DNA from: Terribacillus sp. DMT04
Lineage (GTDB): Bacteria; Bacillota; Bacilli; Bacillales; Amphibacillaceae
DNA length: 64,000 nucleotides
Direction: 5' to 3'
NCBI RefSeq assembly: GCF_019056395.1
Contig: NZ_CP077639.1
Location: forward strand, 1,428,001 to 1,492,000
The position numbers were made by a program, and so were the translations under genes. Positions 45,443 to 55,271 of the stretch are shown here, piece by piece. A model generated the notes under the pieces. It made no database searches, was not told the DNA's origin, and was given only the letters and a program-made list of their open reading frames with translations. Every line of letters starts with the position of its first letter. The first letter of the stretch is position 1.

Positions 45443-45826
45443 ATGAAGATCATCCGAAAACTGCGCGTCGATGAAGTGATTACTGAATCCAGCAAAACAG
45501 CAATCAGAGAGCGTCTTCAAAAGGCTGCGCATCAACTTGACCAAGAGAGTCAACAGCTGTTGTTCGAGAAACGGAAGCTAGAAAAGAAACAAGGCGTATC
45601 CAAACAGGATGTACATAACCGTTTCCAATCAGAAATTAGAAAGCGGCAGGAAAAGAGAGCTTCGATTGAATTCCAGCTCAGTCAGCTGGACGTATTGCCA
45701 ATTGGCAGTGAGATTTTAGTCCAAGAGGTTGAAGCTCTTGTTGAAGTTGAAGTAGGCATGAAGTGGGACGAGCTTACAACACAGAAAATCGTCATCCAGG
45801 ATGGCACTGTCATCCGGATCGAATAA
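45443..45826 (+). CDS. ylqD: YlqD family protein
   Basis: Conserved Bacillota protein of unknown function, 127 residues, encoded between khpA and rimM as in B. subtilis. The first half is a charged helix likely to form a coiled coil (TAIRERLQKAAHQLDQ to RKRQEKRASIEFQLSQL); the C-terminal part is a small beta-rich domain (VLPIGSEILVQEVEALVEVE). ATG 45443 follows GGAGGTG; an open frame reaches back to 45416. No role is assigned. Confidence 0.88.
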   Translation: MKIIRKLRVDEVITESSKTAIRERLQKAAHQLDQESQQLLFEKRKLEKKQGVSKQDVHNRFQSEIRKRQEKRASIEFQLSQLDVLPIGSEILVQEVEALVEVEVGMKWDELTTQKIVIQDGTVIRIE

Positions 45827-45841
45827 TAAAGGTGAGATATA

Positions 45842-46363
45842 ATGGATATTAAAATGTTCAATGTAGGAAAAGTTGTTAATACACATGGAATTGCTGGTGA
45901 AGTACGAGTTGTCAGAATTACCGATTTTGATGAACGATTTGAGCCGGGACAGGAGCTTTATTGGTTCCAAGATGAAAACAGCAAGCCGCAGAAACTAATT
46001 ATTCAAACGCATCGACAGCACAAATCATTTGATTTGCTTACATTCCAAGGGTATACCACCATCAATCAGGTGGAAGGATTGAAAGGCGGTGTCCTTAAAG
46101 TGCGAGAGGATCAGCTGGGTGATTTAGAAGAAGATGAGTTCTATTATCACGAGATTATTGGCTGCTCTGTTGAGACAACAGAAGGAGAAATGCTTGGTAA
46201 AGTGAAAGAAATCCTTTCTCCAGGAGCAAATGATGTTTGGGTTGTGCAACGCGTGAAGCAGAAGGATTTGCTATTACCTTATATTGAAGACGTCGTCAAA
46301 CATATCGACGTAGATGCAAAGAAAATTGTCATCGAGCCAATGGAAGGATTACTGGATCTATGA
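45842..46363 (+). CDS. rimM: 16S rRNA processing protein RimM
   Basis: RimM binds S19 and helps mature the 30S head. The 173 residues have the N-terminal RimM domain ([17 protein letters not shown]) and the C-terminal PRC-barrel ([12 protein letters not shown] to [15 protein letters not shown]). ATG 45842 follows AAGGTGAG; ATG 45854 is an alternative. It overlaps trmD by four bases, a conserved coupling. Confidence 0.95.
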   Translation: MDIKMFNVGKVVNTHGIAGEVRVVRITDFDERFEPGQELYWFQDENSKPQKLIIQTHRQHKSFDLLTFQGYTTINQVEGLKGGVLKVREDQLGDLEEDEFYYHEIIGCSVETTEGEMLGKVKEILSPGANDVWVVQRVKQKDLLLPYIEDVVKHIDVDAKKIVIEPMEGLLDL

Positions 46364-47088
46364 AAATTGATATATTAACTTTATTTCCGGAAATGTTCGA
46401 AGGTGTGCTGCAGCATTCTATCTTAAAACGTGCGCAGGAACTCGGTGCTTTTCAGCCGAATTTAGTGAACTTCCGAGAGTTTACAACAAACAAACATAAA
46501 AAGGTTGATGACTATCCATATGGCGGCGGAGCAGGAATGGTATTGGCGCCGCAGCCTATCTTTGATGCGATAGAGCATGTAACAGAAGGGGCTGCTAAAC
46601 CTCGTGTCGTACTCATGTGTCCGCAGGGAGAACCATACAACCAAAAGAAAGCAGAAGAATTAGCGAAAGAAGAGCATTTGATTTTCATTTGCGGTCACTA
46701 CGAAGGATATGATGAACGTATCCGTGAAAACCTTGTAACGGATGAGATCTCAATTGGTGATTATGTGCTTACAGGCGGAGAAATTGGTGCTATGGCTGTT
46801 ATTGATAGTGTTGTAAGATTATTGCCGGATGTACTAGGCAATGCCTCATCTGCCCCAGAAGATTCGTTTTCAACTGGCTTATTGGAGCATCCGCATTATA
46901 CACGCCCAGCGGATTTCCGCGGTATGCAAGTGCCAGAGGTACTTACATCAGGTGACCATGGTAAGATTGAGGCTTGGCGCCGGGAACAGTCACTATATCG
47001 AACCGCTACGAGAAGACCTGACCTGCTTACAGATGCGGCACTTTCCGACAAAGAACGCGACCAAGTGAAAAAGTGGCAAAAAGATTAA
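46360..47088 (+). CDS. trmD: tRNA (guanine-N1-)-methyltransferase TrmD
   Basis: TrmD methylates G37 of tRNAs to prevent frameshifting. The 242-residue SPOUT enzyme has [13 protein letters not shown] at the start, [12 protein letters not shown], the knotted SAM site [12 protein letters not shown] and [20 protein letters not shown]. The start overlaps rimM. The rplS promoter follows ten bases after the stop. Confidence 0.96.
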   Translation: MKIDILTLFPEMFEGVLQHSILKRAQELGAFQPNLVNFREFTTNKHKKVDDYPYGGGAGMVLAPQPIFDAIEHVTEGAAKPRVVLMCPQGEPYNQKKAEELAKEEHLIFICGHYEGYDERIRENLVTDEISIGDYVLTGGEIGAMAVIDSVVRLLPDVLGNASSAPEDSFSTGLLEHPHYTRPADFRGMQVPEVLTSGDHGKIEAWRREQSLYRTATRRPDLLTDAALSDKERDQVKKWQKD

Positions 47089-47096
47089 ATAATGCT

Positions 47097-47125
47097 TTGA
47101 ATTCATGATGTAAATATGATATATT
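47097..47125 (+). promoter_or_regulatory. Sigma-A type promoter of rplS
   Basis: TTGAAT (47097-47102) and TATATT (47120-47125) with 17 bases between them. It lies between trmD and the structured rplS leader. Confidence 0.72.
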
Positions 47126-47216
47126 TAATGCTGTGCTTACAACGGTAAGCATTATATTACAATGTTCCGCTGTCGTTTATACGAGAATGAGCATTGGTGA
47201 GAAGGAGTTGAACAGA
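47126..47216 (+). ncRNA. Probable ribosomal protein L19 leader
   Basis: The leader between the promoter and rplS folds: GCTTAC / GTAAGC makes a hairpin near 47135-47150, and TGTTC (47163-47167) can pair with GAACA (47210-47214) just before the start codon, enclosing the GAAGGAG ribosome site. Position and pieces (TTCCGCTGTC, CGAGAATGAGCATT) recall the L19 leader family of Bacillota, which lets L19 repress its own synthesis. The assignment is from memory, without a covariance search. Confidence 0.55.
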
Positions 47217-47561
47217 ATGCAGGAATTAATTCATGACATTACAAAAGAACAGCTTCGCGCTGATCATCCTGAATTCCGTGCCGGAGATACGGTTAAAGTA
47301 CACGTTAAAGTAGTAGAGGGTACTCGCGAGCGTATCCAGCTATTTGAAGGCGTTGTAATCAAACGTCAAAACGGTGGAATTTCAGAAACTTTCACAGTAC
47401 GTAAGATTTCTTCAGGCGTTGGTGTAGAGCGTACTTTCCCAGTACACAGCCCACGTTTGGATAAAATTGAAGTTAGCCGTCGCGGTAAAGTACGTCGTGC
47501 GAAACTTTATTACCTACGTAAACTTCGCGGAAAAGCTGCTCGTATCAAAGAAATCCGCTAA
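47217..47561 (+). CDS. rplS: 50S ribosomal protein L19
   Basis: L19 lies at the subunit interface. The product is 114 residues with [37 protein letters not shown] and a basic end [16 protein letters not shown] 47217 follows GAAGGAG and matches the family start; the frame opens upstream at 47133 within the leader, which is rejected. A terminator follows. Confidence 0.97.
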   Translation: MQELIHDITKEQLRADHPEFRAGDTVKVHVKVVEGTRERIQLFEGVVIKRQNGGISETFTVRKISSGVGVERTFPVHSPRLDKIEVSRRGKVRRAKLYYLRKLRGKAARIKEIR

Positions 47562-47569
47562 GTACCAGA

Positions 47570-47601
47570 AAAGAGAGCTTGCTTCGTCAAGCTCTTTTTT
47601 T
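47570..47601 (+). terminator. Intrinsic terminator of rplS
   Basis: AGAGCTTG pairs with CAAGCTCT around CTTCGT, followed by seven T. Confidence 0.88.
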
Positions 47602-47640
47602 GCTATTATGACATTTTATTAGACAATTGGAGGCTTCTGC

Positions 47641-48198
47641 ATGGCCAAACAAAAAAACGAATGGCTGGATTGGCTAAAAGCACTGGTCATCGCTGTTATC
47701 ATTGCTGTTGTGGTTCGGATGTTTTTGTTTGCCCCGATTGTAGTTGACGGGCCTTCCATGCAGCCGACATTGCATGATAATGATTTTATGATTGTAAATA
47801 AACTCAGTTATCATTTGCACGATCCGGAACGGAAAGATATCGTTGTTTTCCATGCCACGGAAGAGAAAGACTATATAAAACGTGTGATCGGTATCCCGGG
47901 CGATCATGTTGAAATGATTGATGATACCTTATATATAAATGGTGAAGTTGTAGAAGAGCCGTATTTGGAAAGTGAGAAAGAAGCGCTAGCAGACGGCGGT
48001 AATTTGACCAATGATTTTAAGCTTGAAGATTTGCCGGGTAATTACGAGGAGATTCCAGAAGGCTATGTACTCGTACTCGGGGATAATCGCAGAAACTCAA
48101 CCGATAGCAGATATATTGGGCTGATACCCGAGGATCAGATTGTTGGGAAAGTACAGCTGACTTTCTGGCCGCTAAATCGCATCGGTCTGACAAATTAG
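47641..48198 (+). CDS. lepB: Type I signal peptidase
   Basis: Signal peptidase I cuts signal peptides from exported proteins at the outer face of the membrane. The 185 residues have one N-terminal membrane helix (about 13-33), catalytic Ser39 in VDGPSMQPT and Lys80 in DYIKRVIG, and the later boxes VLGDNRRNSTDSR. This is the prokaryotic-type enzyme (SipS/SipT class). It lies between rplS and rbgA, which B. subtilis lacks at this place. GGAGG precedes the ATG. Confidence 0.95.
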   Translation: MAKQKNEWLDWLKALVIAVIIAVVVRMFLFAPIVVDGPSMQPTLHDNDFMIVNKLSYHLHDPERKDIVVFHATEEKDYIKRVIGIPGDHVEMIDDTLYINGEVVEEPYLESEKEALADGGNLTNDFKLEDLPGNYEEIPEGYVLVLGDNRRNSTDSRYIGLIPEDQIVGKVQLTFWPLNRIGLTN

Positions 48199-48213
48199 GA
48201 GGAACATATTCTC

Positions 48214-49071
48214 GTGACGATTCAATGGTTTCCCGGTCATATGGCCAAAGCTAGAAGAGAAGTAGAAGAAAAATTAAAGCTGGTGGATTTTGTCATTGAA
48301 CTGGTCGATGCACGAGCGCCAGAAGCATCGCAAAATCCGATGCTCCGAAAAGTACTTGGCAATAAGCCAAAAATGGTTGTACTCATGAAAAAAGACTTAG
48401 CAGACAAATCGGTGACAGATGCTTGGATTCGTTATTACGAGGAACAAGGAACGCCGGCACTTGCTGTTAATGCAGATGAAAAAGGTGACGTACAACGTGT
48501 TATTCAGCGGGCGCATGATATGCATGCAGCCAAACGGGAAAGATGGAAACGCAAAGGCTTGCAAAATCCTCCTCCCGGCCGTGCGATGATTATTGGTATA
48601 CCGAATGTAGGAAAATCGACGCTGATCAACCGGCTTGCAAGCAAGAAAATAGCCAAAACAGGCGACAGACCAGGTGTCACGACACAGCAGCAATGGATCA
48701 AAGTAAAAAAAGATTTCGAATTACTGGATACACCAGGGATATTATGGCCGAAATTTGAGGATCCGCAAGTAGGTCTTGTGTTAGCTGCAATCGGTACAAT
48801 CAAAGATCAGATTTTGCCGATGGAAGAAGTCGCTACATTCATCCTTTCTTATTTAAAAGAACATTATCCGGCTCAGCTATCCGAGAGATATGGAATCGAT
48901 AATCTTGCTGATGCAGATGTGGTAGAGATGTTCACGCATATTGGCCGTATCCGAGGTGCTCTAGAAGGCGGCGGTATGATTAACTATGAGAAAACGTACG
49001 AAATAGTTATTCGCGACCTGCGCAGTAAGCGTATAGCTAATGTTACATTTGAAAAGCCAGCAGCAGAATAA
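48214..49071 (+). CDS. rbgA: Ribosome biogenesis GTPase RbgA (YlqF)
   Basis: RbgA acts in a late step of 50S assembly. It is a circularly permuted GTPase of 285 residues: G4-like VVLMKKDLAD precedes G1 IGIPNVGKST and G3 DTPGILWPKFED, and the C-terminal ANTAR-like RNA-binding part follows. QWFPGHMAKARRE at the N terminus is the family signature. The start is GTG 48214, with TAGGAGGA about ten bases upstream. Confidence 0.95.
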   Translation: MTIQWFPGHMAKARREVEEKLKLVDFVIELVDARAPEASQNPMLRKVLGNKPKMVVLMKKDLADKSVTDAWIRYYEEQGTPALAVNADEKGDVQRVIQRAHDMHAAKRERWKRKGLQNPPPGRAMIIGIPNVGKSTLINRLASKKIAKTGDRPGVTTQQQWIKVKKDFELLDTPGILWPKFEDPQVGLVLAAIGTIKDQILPMEEVATFILSYLKEHYPAQLSERYGIDNLADADVVEMFTHIGRIRGALEGGGMINYEKTYEIVIRDLRSKRIANVTFEKPAAE

Positions 49072-49073
49072 TT

Positions 49074-49108
49074 GGACATACATATTTTTTATGTATGTCT
49101 TTATTTTT
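49074..49108 (+). terminator. Intrinsic terminator of rbgA
   Basis: GACATACAT (49075-49083) pairs with ATGTATGTC (49091-49099) around a T-rich loop, followed by TTTATTTTTT. Confidence 0.85.
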
Positions 49109-49149
49109 TGCTGTGCTGACCGATAAACAGAGAAAAGGGAGATAGTTTA

Positions 49150-49926
49150 ATGAAAGACGCACTGACGATTCAGCAAATACGCTCTCATTTACATGAAGGC
49201 ACGTACTCAAATGAGATGCTTACTTCCTGGCAGGAAGACCATCGTGCCGGTGTTCAAAAGCTGATAGCGACACATCAACGGAAAAAAGCGAAGGAAAAAG
49301 AACTTCGTGATTTATACACTGAAATGTGCAGCTTTGAAAATGCTTCTTACGCAGATGGAAAAAAGTATATTGCTGGTATCGACGAAGCGGGCAGAGGTCC
49401 ACTTGCTGGGCCGGTCGTGGCAGCATCCGTTATTTTACCGAGAGAAGTCTACATAGCTGGATTAAATGATTCTAAACAGCTGAGCGAAGCAAAAAGAGAA
49501 GCATTATATGAGCAAATAATCACGTCTTGCACAGCTTATGGGGTTGGTATTGTGTCAAGTAAGCGGATTGATGAAATTAATATCTATCAAGCTGCAAAGC
49601 AAGCAATGATGGAAGCTGTCGAGGCAATGGAGCAGCAGCCTGACCACGTGTTGGTCGATGCTATGCCGCTGGATACATTGTCATGTTCTTACGAATCGCT
49701 TATTAAAGGAGATCAGCGGAGCGTAAGTATTGCGGCAGCCAGTATTATTGCCAAAGTAACGCGCGACCGGCTTATGAAAGATGCTGATAGAGAGTACCCG
49801 GGCTATGGTTTTAAAGACAATATGGGCTACGGTACAAAGCAGCATCTTGAAGCTTTGCAAACGCAAGGGGCAACACCTCTTCATCGGACGACTTTTGGTC
49901 CTGTGAAGGAACTTTCCCGCGTCTAG
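49150..49926 (+). CDS. rnhB: Ribonuclease HII
   Basis: RNase HII removes ribonucleotides and RNA from DNA-RNA hybrids. The protein is 258 residues: an N-terminal extension (about 1-70) with basic helices, then the nuclease domain with the acidic pair in YIAGIDEAGRGPLAGPVV, LNDSKQLSEAKRE, and DAMPLD and KGD further on. GGGAGATAG precedes the ATG. ylqG follows 15 nt after the stop. Confidence 0.95.
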   Translation: MKDALTIQQIRSHLHEGTYSNEMLTSWQEDHRAGVQKLIATHQRKKAKEKELRDLYTEMCSFENASYADGKKYIAGIDEAGRGPLAGPVVAASVILPREVYIAGLNDSKQLSEAKREALYEQIITSCTAYGVGIVSSKRIDEINIYQAAKQAMMEAVEAMEQQPDHVLVDAMPLDTLSCSYESLIKGDQRSVSIAAASIIAKVTRDRLMKDADREYPGYGFKDNMGYGTKQHLEALQTQGATPLHRTTFGPVKELSRV

Positions 49927-49941
49927 AAGGGAAGCGACAGC

Positions 49942-51708
49942 ATGTACCAACAATCAATTCAAGCAGCTGGTAAGCTTATGCAAGCAACACAGCTGCAGGA
50001 AAAAATGCTGCGGACAGGTGAAATTGTCACCGGCAAAATCAATAAGTTTTATCCTGATAACAAGGCGTTGCTGCAAATTGGCGCCAAACAGGTAATCGCG
50101 GAATTACAAACGCAGTTAGCAGCTGGGGGTACGTATTGGTTTGAAGTCAAAGAAGGCGGCGAGCGCCCAGTGCTGCAAGTTCTTCCGCATTCAACAGAAA
50201 AGCAGAGCAGTATCGCAAATTTAATAGAACTCACTGGCAATAAGGTAAACAGCACAACTAGCAGTTTTGTAGAAACGCTTCGAAAACAGCAAATCTCTTT
50301 TACGATGCCAGAGTTGAAACGAGCATTGCAGCTTCTTCAGCAACAGGAACCGTACCTTATGGAGGTCAGCAAAGATGCACTGCAAGTTATGCTGAAACGG
50401 CAGCTGCCGCTATCAGCAAATGTACTGCAAGCAATTACAGCGCGTCAAACGATGGATATGACAGCTTCCATACAGCAGCTGGCCCAAGTTTCGTCAGCGG
50501 ACGTAAAAGTAAACCAGCCTCTTCAAAACGTACTTAGTAAATTGGCGCCCGTTAGTGCCGCAGGAAATAGCGCACAGCTTGTGCAGCAGATTGTGCAAGA
50601 AGTGAAAACAGGCACGCAGGATACGTATCAAGCGATTCGGCCATTCTTTCCTTCCAATCCACCAACATATAACGCGTGGCAAGAAGAGTGGCTTGCATTT
50701 GACACAAAGACAATGAAAGCAATGGATATACAAAGTTTGCAGCAGTTATTTATGAACAGCTTGTCTAAGGACAGTAAAATGCCGTTCCCGAATGCTTTGC
50801 AATTATTTATGGAAGAACTACAGCAAGCTGCCAAGCCGATTACTGCAGCGCAGTCAAATGCGCAGACAGCACTTTCTACAGCGCAGCAGCTGCTTCGTAT
50901 GTTTCCGGATCAGCCATTACCGCAACACGTTCAAGCCAGCGTAAATCAAGCATTAAGTGCGTTCGACATGGTCACAACAGCTCAGCGTTTACAAGAAATG
51001 CTCACAAAAAGCCATCCGAAGCATGAGGAGCTATTAGCAAAGACTGCTGATATGCTGCAGCTTCTTCAACTGGTACAGCGGAATGAACGAAGCAAAGACG
51101 GTGCATTTTTTATGTCGTTATTACAAGATGTGTTACGGATGACGGGATATTCCTATGAACACGATGTGGCAGCCGCTAATGTAACAGAGCTGCCTTTAAA
51201 AGGATTGCTGCTTCAGCAACATGCAGCAGCTGGCGAGAAAGCAGACCTATCTACGCAGCTGCTGCAGCAAATTACGGGCAGTCAACTGCTTCAAGTTCAA
51301 GATGACAAACAAATGGCTTATATCCAGCTGCAATTGCCTGGTGCGCCGTTTGGTCTGAATAAGGATATGCTGCTGAACATCGAAAGCAGAAAAGAAGCAG
51401 ATGGCCAATTATCTGCAGAACATTCCCGCATCATGTTCTATTTAGACATGCCTGTTTTAAAAGAGCTGGTAGTCGATATGTTTGTGCAGAAAAAAGCAGT
51501 TAGTTTGCATATTTATACAGAATCAGATGCTGCAGAGGCTGCGATGCGGCCGCTGCAGAACAAACTGAAGACAGCATTGGAAAAAAGCGGTTATCATCTA
51601 TCTTCCGTAAAATATTCTTTGCCGAGCAAAGCAAATCCAGCTGGTCAGTATGCTGCTGCAAAACCAAACGTTCCCTTCGAGCAGAGAGGAGTCGATTTCC
51701 GGATATGA
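49942..51708 (+). CDS. ylqG: YlqG-like protein, FliK-type C-terminal region suspected
   Basis: A 588-residue protein of unknown function, very rich in Gln and Ala helices (for example LQLLQQQEPYLMEV, QQLAQVSSADVKVNQ). Its place between rnhB and ylqH matches B. subtilis ylqG. The C-terminal part (about 430-560, with MAYIQLQLPG and LLNIESRKEADGQLS) recalls the hook-length control domain of FliK, which would fit the FlhB-like protein encoded next. No signal peptide or membrane helix is seen. The stop overlaps the ylqH start by four bases. Function is inferred only from context. Confidence 0.75.
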   Translation: MYQQSIQAAGKLMQATQLQEKMLRTGEIVTGKINKFYPDNKALLQIGAKQVIAELQTQLAAGGTYWFEVKEGGERPVLQVLPHSTEKQSSIANLIELTGNKVNSTTSSFVETLRKQQISFTMPELKRALQLLQQQEPYLMEVSKDALQVMLKRQLPLSANVLQAITARQTMDMTASIQQLAQVSSADVKVNQPLQNVLSKLAPVSAAGNSAQLVQQIVQEVKTGTQDTYQAIRPFFPSNPPTYNAWQEEWLAFDTKTMKAMDIQSLQQLFMNSLSKDSKMPFPNALQLFMEELQQAAKPITAAQSNAQTALSTAQQLLRMFPDQPLPQHVQASVNQALSAFDMVTTAQRLQEMLTKSHPKHEELLAKTADMLQLLQLVQRNERSKDGAFFMSLLQDVLRMTGYSYEHDVAAANVTELPLKGLLLQQHAAAGEKADLSTQLLQQITGSQLLQVQDDKQMAYIQLQLPGAPFGLNKDMLLNIESRKEADGQLSAEHSRIMFYLDMPVLKELVVDMFVQKKAVSLHIYTESDAAEAAMRPLQNKLKTALEKSGYHLSSVKYSLPSKANPAGQYAAAKPNVPFEQRGVDFRI

Positions 51709-51980
51709 CAGACAAGCATTCTGTACGCCAAGCAGCAGCTTTAAAATACGATGCAGCAAAGCAGCACGCCCCTGTACTGACAGCGAGTGGGTATGGTTTA
51801 ACAGCTGAAGCTATCATCAAGCGAGCAGAAGATAACGGTATTCCAATCCAGCAAGATCCTGCATTGGTAGGCTTATTAGGTGAATTAAAGGTAAATGATA
51901 CCATTCCAGCGGATTTATACGAAGCTGTGGCAGAAGTTTTTGCTTTCATCTATCAAGCAGACAAACGAGCCGGAGAGTGA
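51705..51980 (+). CDS. ylqH: FlhB C-terminal domain homologue (YlqH)
   Basis: A 91-residue soluble protein that resembles the cytosolic C-terminal domain of the flagellar export switch FlhB (LKYDAAKQHAPVLTASGYG, AIIKRAEDNGIPIQQDPALVGLLGELKVNDTIPADLYEAVAEV). It lacks the membrane part and the autocleavage motif NPTH. Coupled to ylqG by a four-base overlap. The role in Bacillus is unknown; the pair ylqG-ylqH may interact with the export system. Confidence 0.85.
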   Translation: MTDKHSVRQAAALKYDAAKQHAPVLTASGYGLTAEAIIKRAEDNGIPIQQDPALVGLLGELKVNDTIPADLYEAVAEVFAFIYQADKRAGE

Positions 51981-52003
51981 GCATCCTATTACAGGGTGCT
52001 TCT
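51978..52003 (+). terminator. Short hairpin after ylqH
   Basis: AGCATCCT pairs with AGGGTGCT (one G-T pair) around ATTAC, then TTCTTCC. It begins at the ylqH stop. The T-run is poor, so termination is uncertain. Confidence 0.5.
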
Positions 52004-52115
52004 TCCATAAATTCTCTTATGAAAGCACTTTCATAAATTTTCATTAAAACTGCGTTATCTTCTTCCTATCTGTTTCAAAGTTTTATATAGATTCTGTATT
52101 TTCTATAGTTTTTGG

Positions 52116-52145
52116 TAGACATTTCTAAAAGAAATCGTTTACAAT
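52116..52145 (+). promoter_or_regulatory. Promoter of sucCD with a candidate cre site
   Basis: TAGACA (52116-52121) and TACAAT (52140-52145) are 18 bases apart. AGAAATCGTTTACA (52130-52143) covers the spacer and -10 and matches the CcpA cre consensus TGWNANCGNTNWCA except at the first base. CcpA bound there would block RNA polymerase when glucose is high. Confidence 0.55.
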
Positions 52146-52179
52146 AGTCATGCACGGAATCTGACGGGGAGGGTACAGA

Positions 52180-53340
52180 ATGAATATTCATGAGTATCAA
52201 GGCAAAGAGGTTTTACGTGAGTTTGGTGTGTCTGTTCCTGCTGGTAAAGTGGCATTTAGTGTCGAGGATGCTGTGGAAGCAGCTGAAAGCTTAGGCACAA
52301 ATGTATGCGTTGTCAAAGCGCAAATCCACGCCGGCGGACGCGGTAAAGCAGGCGGAGTTAAAGTAGCGAAGGGCTTGGATGAAGTTCGTACATATGCGGA
52401 GGAAATCTTAGGCAAAACGCTTGTGACGCATCAGACAGGCCCTGAAGGGAAAGAGGTTAAACGGCTTCTCATAGAAGAGGGCTGTGATATCCAGAAGGAA
52501 TATTATATCGGTCTTGTTCTTGACCGCAGCACTTCTCGTATTGTCATGATGGCTTCTGAAGAAGGCGGCACAGAGATCGAGGAAGTTGCTGAAAAGACAC
52601 CGGAGAAGATTTTCCGGGAAACGATTGACCCTGTTGTCGGGTTGACTGGCTACCAAGCTAGAAGACTGGCATTTGCAATCAACATCCCGCCAGAATCCTT
52701 AAACAAAGCTGTTGGTTTCATGATGAGTTTGTATCAGGCATTCGTGGAGAAGGATTGCTCGATTGCTGAGATCAACCCGCTTGTTACGACAGGGGACGGT
52801 CAGGTATTGGCACTGGATGCTAAATTGAACTTTGATGAAAACGCATTATACAAACATAAAGATATCGCTGGACTTCGTGATCTCGATGAGGAAGATGAAA
52901 AAGAAATTGAAGCGTCAAAATATGATTTGAGCTATATCTCCTTAGACGGGAATATCGGCTGTATGGTAAATGGTGCTGGTCTAGCCATGGCTACCATGGA
53001 TATTATTAAGCATTACGGCGGAGATCCCGCTAATTTCCTCGATGTTGGGGGCGGTGCTACAACAGAAAAAGTAACCGAGGCGTTTAAAATCATTTTGGCT
53101 GATCAACATGTAAAAGGTATCTTGGTTAATATTTTCGGAGGCATCATGAAGTGTGACGTAATTGCAGAAGGTGTCATTAGTGCATCTCGTCAAGTCGGAC
53201 TGGACATTCCGCTTGTTGTGCGTCTGGAAGGTACGAATGTAGAGCAAGGTAAGCAGCTGTTGGAAGAATCCGGTCTGAATATCACTTCAGCATCTTCCAT
53301 GGCTGATGCGGCTGAGAAAATCGTTGCACTTGTAAACTAA
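52180..53340 (+). CDS. sucC: Succinyl-CoA ligase, beta subunit
   Basis: SucC with SucD makes ATP or GTP from succinyl-CoA in the citric acid cycle. The 386 residues hold the ATP-grasp domain ([33 protein letters not shown]) and the CoA-ligase domain ([28 protein letters not shown]). GGGGAGGG lies before the ATG. sucD follows after 18 nt. Confidence 0.97.
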   Translation: MNIHEYQGKEVLREFGVSVPAGKVAFSVEDAVEAAESLGTNVCVVKAQIHAGGRGKAGGVKVAKGLDEVRTYAEEILGKTLVTHQTGPEGKEVKRLLIEEGCDIQKEYYIGLVLDRSTSRIVMMASEEGGTEIEEVAEKTPEKIFRETIDPVVGLTGYQARRLAFAINIPPESLNKAVGFMMSLYQAFVEKDCSIAEINPLVTTGDGQVLALDAKLNFDENALYKHKDIAGLRDLDEEDEKEIEASKYDLSYISLDGNIGCMVNGAGLAMATMDIIKHYGGDPANFLDVGGGATTEKVTEAFKIILADQHVKGILVNIFGGIMKCDVIAEGVISASRQVGLDIPLVVRLEGTNVEQGKQLLEESGLNITSASSMADAAEKIVALVN

Positions 53341-53358
53341 CGGGGGAGGTACAAATAC

Positions 53359-54261
53359 ATGAGTGTTTTCATTAATAAAGATACAAGAGTACTCGTACAA
53401 GGTATTACTGGTTCTACTGCACTATTCCACACAAAGCAGATGATCGAATACGGTACCCGAATCGTTGCGGGTGTTACGCCGAAAAAAGGCGGTACGGAAG
53501 TGGAAGGCGTACCGGTTTATAATACAGTGAAAGAGGCTGTACACGAAACTGGAGCTACCGCTTCGGTTATTTACGTACCAGCTCCGTTCGCTGCGGATGC
53601 AATTTTGGAAGCGGTAGATGCAGAGATAGATTTAGTAATCTGCATCACAGAACATATCCCAGTCATGGATATGGTGCGTGTGAAACGCGCAATGGAAGGC
53701 AAGCATACAAGATTGGTAGGACCGAACTGCCCAGGTGTTATCACACCTGACGAATGTAAAATCGGCATCATGCCAGGTTATATCCATAAAAAAGGTCATA
53801 TCGGCGTTGTATCTCGTTCCGGCACCCTTACGTATGAGGCAGTGCATCAGCTTACACAAGCTGGCATCGGACAGTCCACAGCTGTCGGTATTGGCGGGGA
53901 TCCAGTAAATGGCACAGACTTTATTGATGTTTTAAAAGCTTTCAATGAGGATCGTGAGACAGAAGCGGTTATTATGATCGGAGAAATTGGCGGTACGGCA
54001 GAAGAAGAAGCCGCTGAATGGATTCGTGATAATATGACAAAGCCGGTAGTCGGTTTTATCGGCGGCGCAACAGCACCTCCAGGAAAACGAATGGGGCATG
54101 CTGGGGCAATCATTTCCGGCGGGAAAGGCACTGCAGCTGAAAAGATGAAAGTTTTGGAAGCATGCGGAGTGAAGGTCGCGGATACACCTGCTGTTATGGG
54201 TGAGACGCTGATTGAAGTTTTGAAAGAAAAAGGACTGTACGAAATCTGTCAGACACATTAA
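53359..54261 (+). CDS. sucD: Succinyl-CoA ligase, alpha subunit
   Basis: SucD binds CoA and carries the phosphorylated histidine, here in [14 protein letters not shown]. The 300-residue protein starts with a Rossmann domain ([16 protein letters not shown]) and has [11 protein letters not shown] and [13 protein letters not shown]-like [18 protein letters not shown] precedes the ATG. A strong terminator closes sucCD. Confidence 0.97.
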   Translation: MSVFINKDTRVLVQGITGSTALFHTKQMIEYGTRIVAGVTPKKGGTEVEGVPVYNTVKEAVHETGATASVIYVPAPFAADAILEAVDAEIDLVICITEHIPVMDMVRVKRAMEGKHTRLVGPNCPGVITPDECKIGIMPGYIHKKGHIGVVSRSGTLTYEAVHQLTQAGIGQSTAVGIGGDPVNGTDFIDVLKAFNEDRETEAVIMIGEIGGTAEEEAAEWIRDNMTKPVVGFIGGATAPPGKRMGHAGAIISGGKGTAAEKMKVLEACGVKVADTPAVMGETLIEVLKEKGLYEICQTH

Positions 54262-54264
54262 GAT

Positions 54265-54300
54265 GAAAGTGGGCCGAACAGTCGGCCCGCTTTCTTATCT
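54265..54300 (+). terminator. Intrinsic terminator of sucCD
   Basis: GAAAGTGGGCCGA pairs with TCGGCCCGCTTTC (one wobble) around ACAG, followed by TTATCTTTTTT. Confidence 0.85.
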
Positions 54301-54323
54301 TTTTTAAAGACAGGAGTGAGATA

Positions 54324-55229
54324 TTGGAGAAACGGGAAAGACTGTTATTGTTACATCGTGTGCTCCAAGGACGGCGTAAGCTAATGCGGCATATCCTCGC
54401 ATGCGATCCTCTACTGGATAACCTCCTACATGCAACCTCACAAGAATTGAGACTGCACTACCACCTCTCTGAGAATTTTGCAGGGAAACTATTCCGCGCA
54501 CTGCAAGACGCTTCTCATCGGTACGCAATTGAACAAGCTGTGCAAACCTTTCATACAATAACCTGTTTTGATGCAGCTTACCCAGCTGTTCTGCGATTAA
54601 TTCCGGATGCACCGCTTGTATTGTACGCTGCTGGCAGACTTGAACTGCTTCACCAAATGCCCGCTGTCAGTGTTGTCGGCAGCCGTCAGCCGACACATGC
54701 TGCGCCAGGAAAAATAGCATACTTACTAGAGCCTTTAGCATCAGCTGGATGGACAATTGTCAGCGGCATGGCCAAAGGAATAGACAGCATGGCTCATCAT
54801 GCTGCCTTGCGCGTTCATGGAAGCACCATTGCTGTTTTGGGCAGCGGATTGCAGCATATTTACCCGCTTTCCAATAAAAAATTATTTGAGACAATGGCAG
54901 AATCACAGCTCCTGATTAGTGAGTATTATCCCGACCAGCCACCGCGTAAGCATCATTTCCCGGAGCGCAATCGAATTATTAGCGCACTGGGTTTTTGCAC
55001 CGTCGTTGTAGAAGCGAAAAAGCAAAGCGGCTCCATGCATACAGTGATGCATGCTCTTGAACAAGGAAGAGAAGTTTTTGCCATTCCAGGTGATCCGCTC
55101 AATGCCCAAACAGCAGGGTGTCATCAAATGATTTCAGAGGGAGCTGGGATTATATTTGAACCAGGACAGCTGCTAGAGGAATGGGAACAGAATAAGACAA
55201 ATTGGGCACACTATAATAGTAGAAACTAG
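54324..55229 (+). CDS. dprA: DNA-processing protein DprA (Smf)
   Basis: DprA protects incoming single-stranded DNA in natural transformation and loads RecA. The 301 residues have an N-terminal helical part and the Rossmann-like DprA domain with VVGSRQPTHAAPG, IVSGMAKGIDSMAHHAAL, AVLGSGLQHIYP, FPERNRIISALGFCTVVVEA and EVFAIPGDPLN. The start is TTG 54324 with AGGAGTGAG upstream. No clear terminator follows before the topA promoter. Its presence is compatible with competence but does not prove it. Confidence 0.94.
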   Translation: MEKRERLLLLHRVLQGRRKLMRHILACDPLLDNLLHATSQELRLHYHLSENFAGKLFRALQDASHRYAIEQAVQTFHTITCFDAAYPAVLRLIPDAPLVLYAAGRLELLHQMPAVSVVGSRQPTHAAPGKIAYLLEPLASAGWTIVSGMAKGIDSMAHHAALRVHGSTIAVLGSGLQHIYPLSNKKLFETMAESQLLISEYYPDQPPRKHHFPERNRIISALGFCTVVVEAKKQSGSMHTVMHALEQGREVFAIPGDPLNAQTAGCHQMISEGAGIIFEPGQLLEEWEQNKTNWAHYNSRN

Positions 55230-55271
55230 CATTTTTTTAGCTCTTATATTACAAAAAATAGCAAGTTATGT

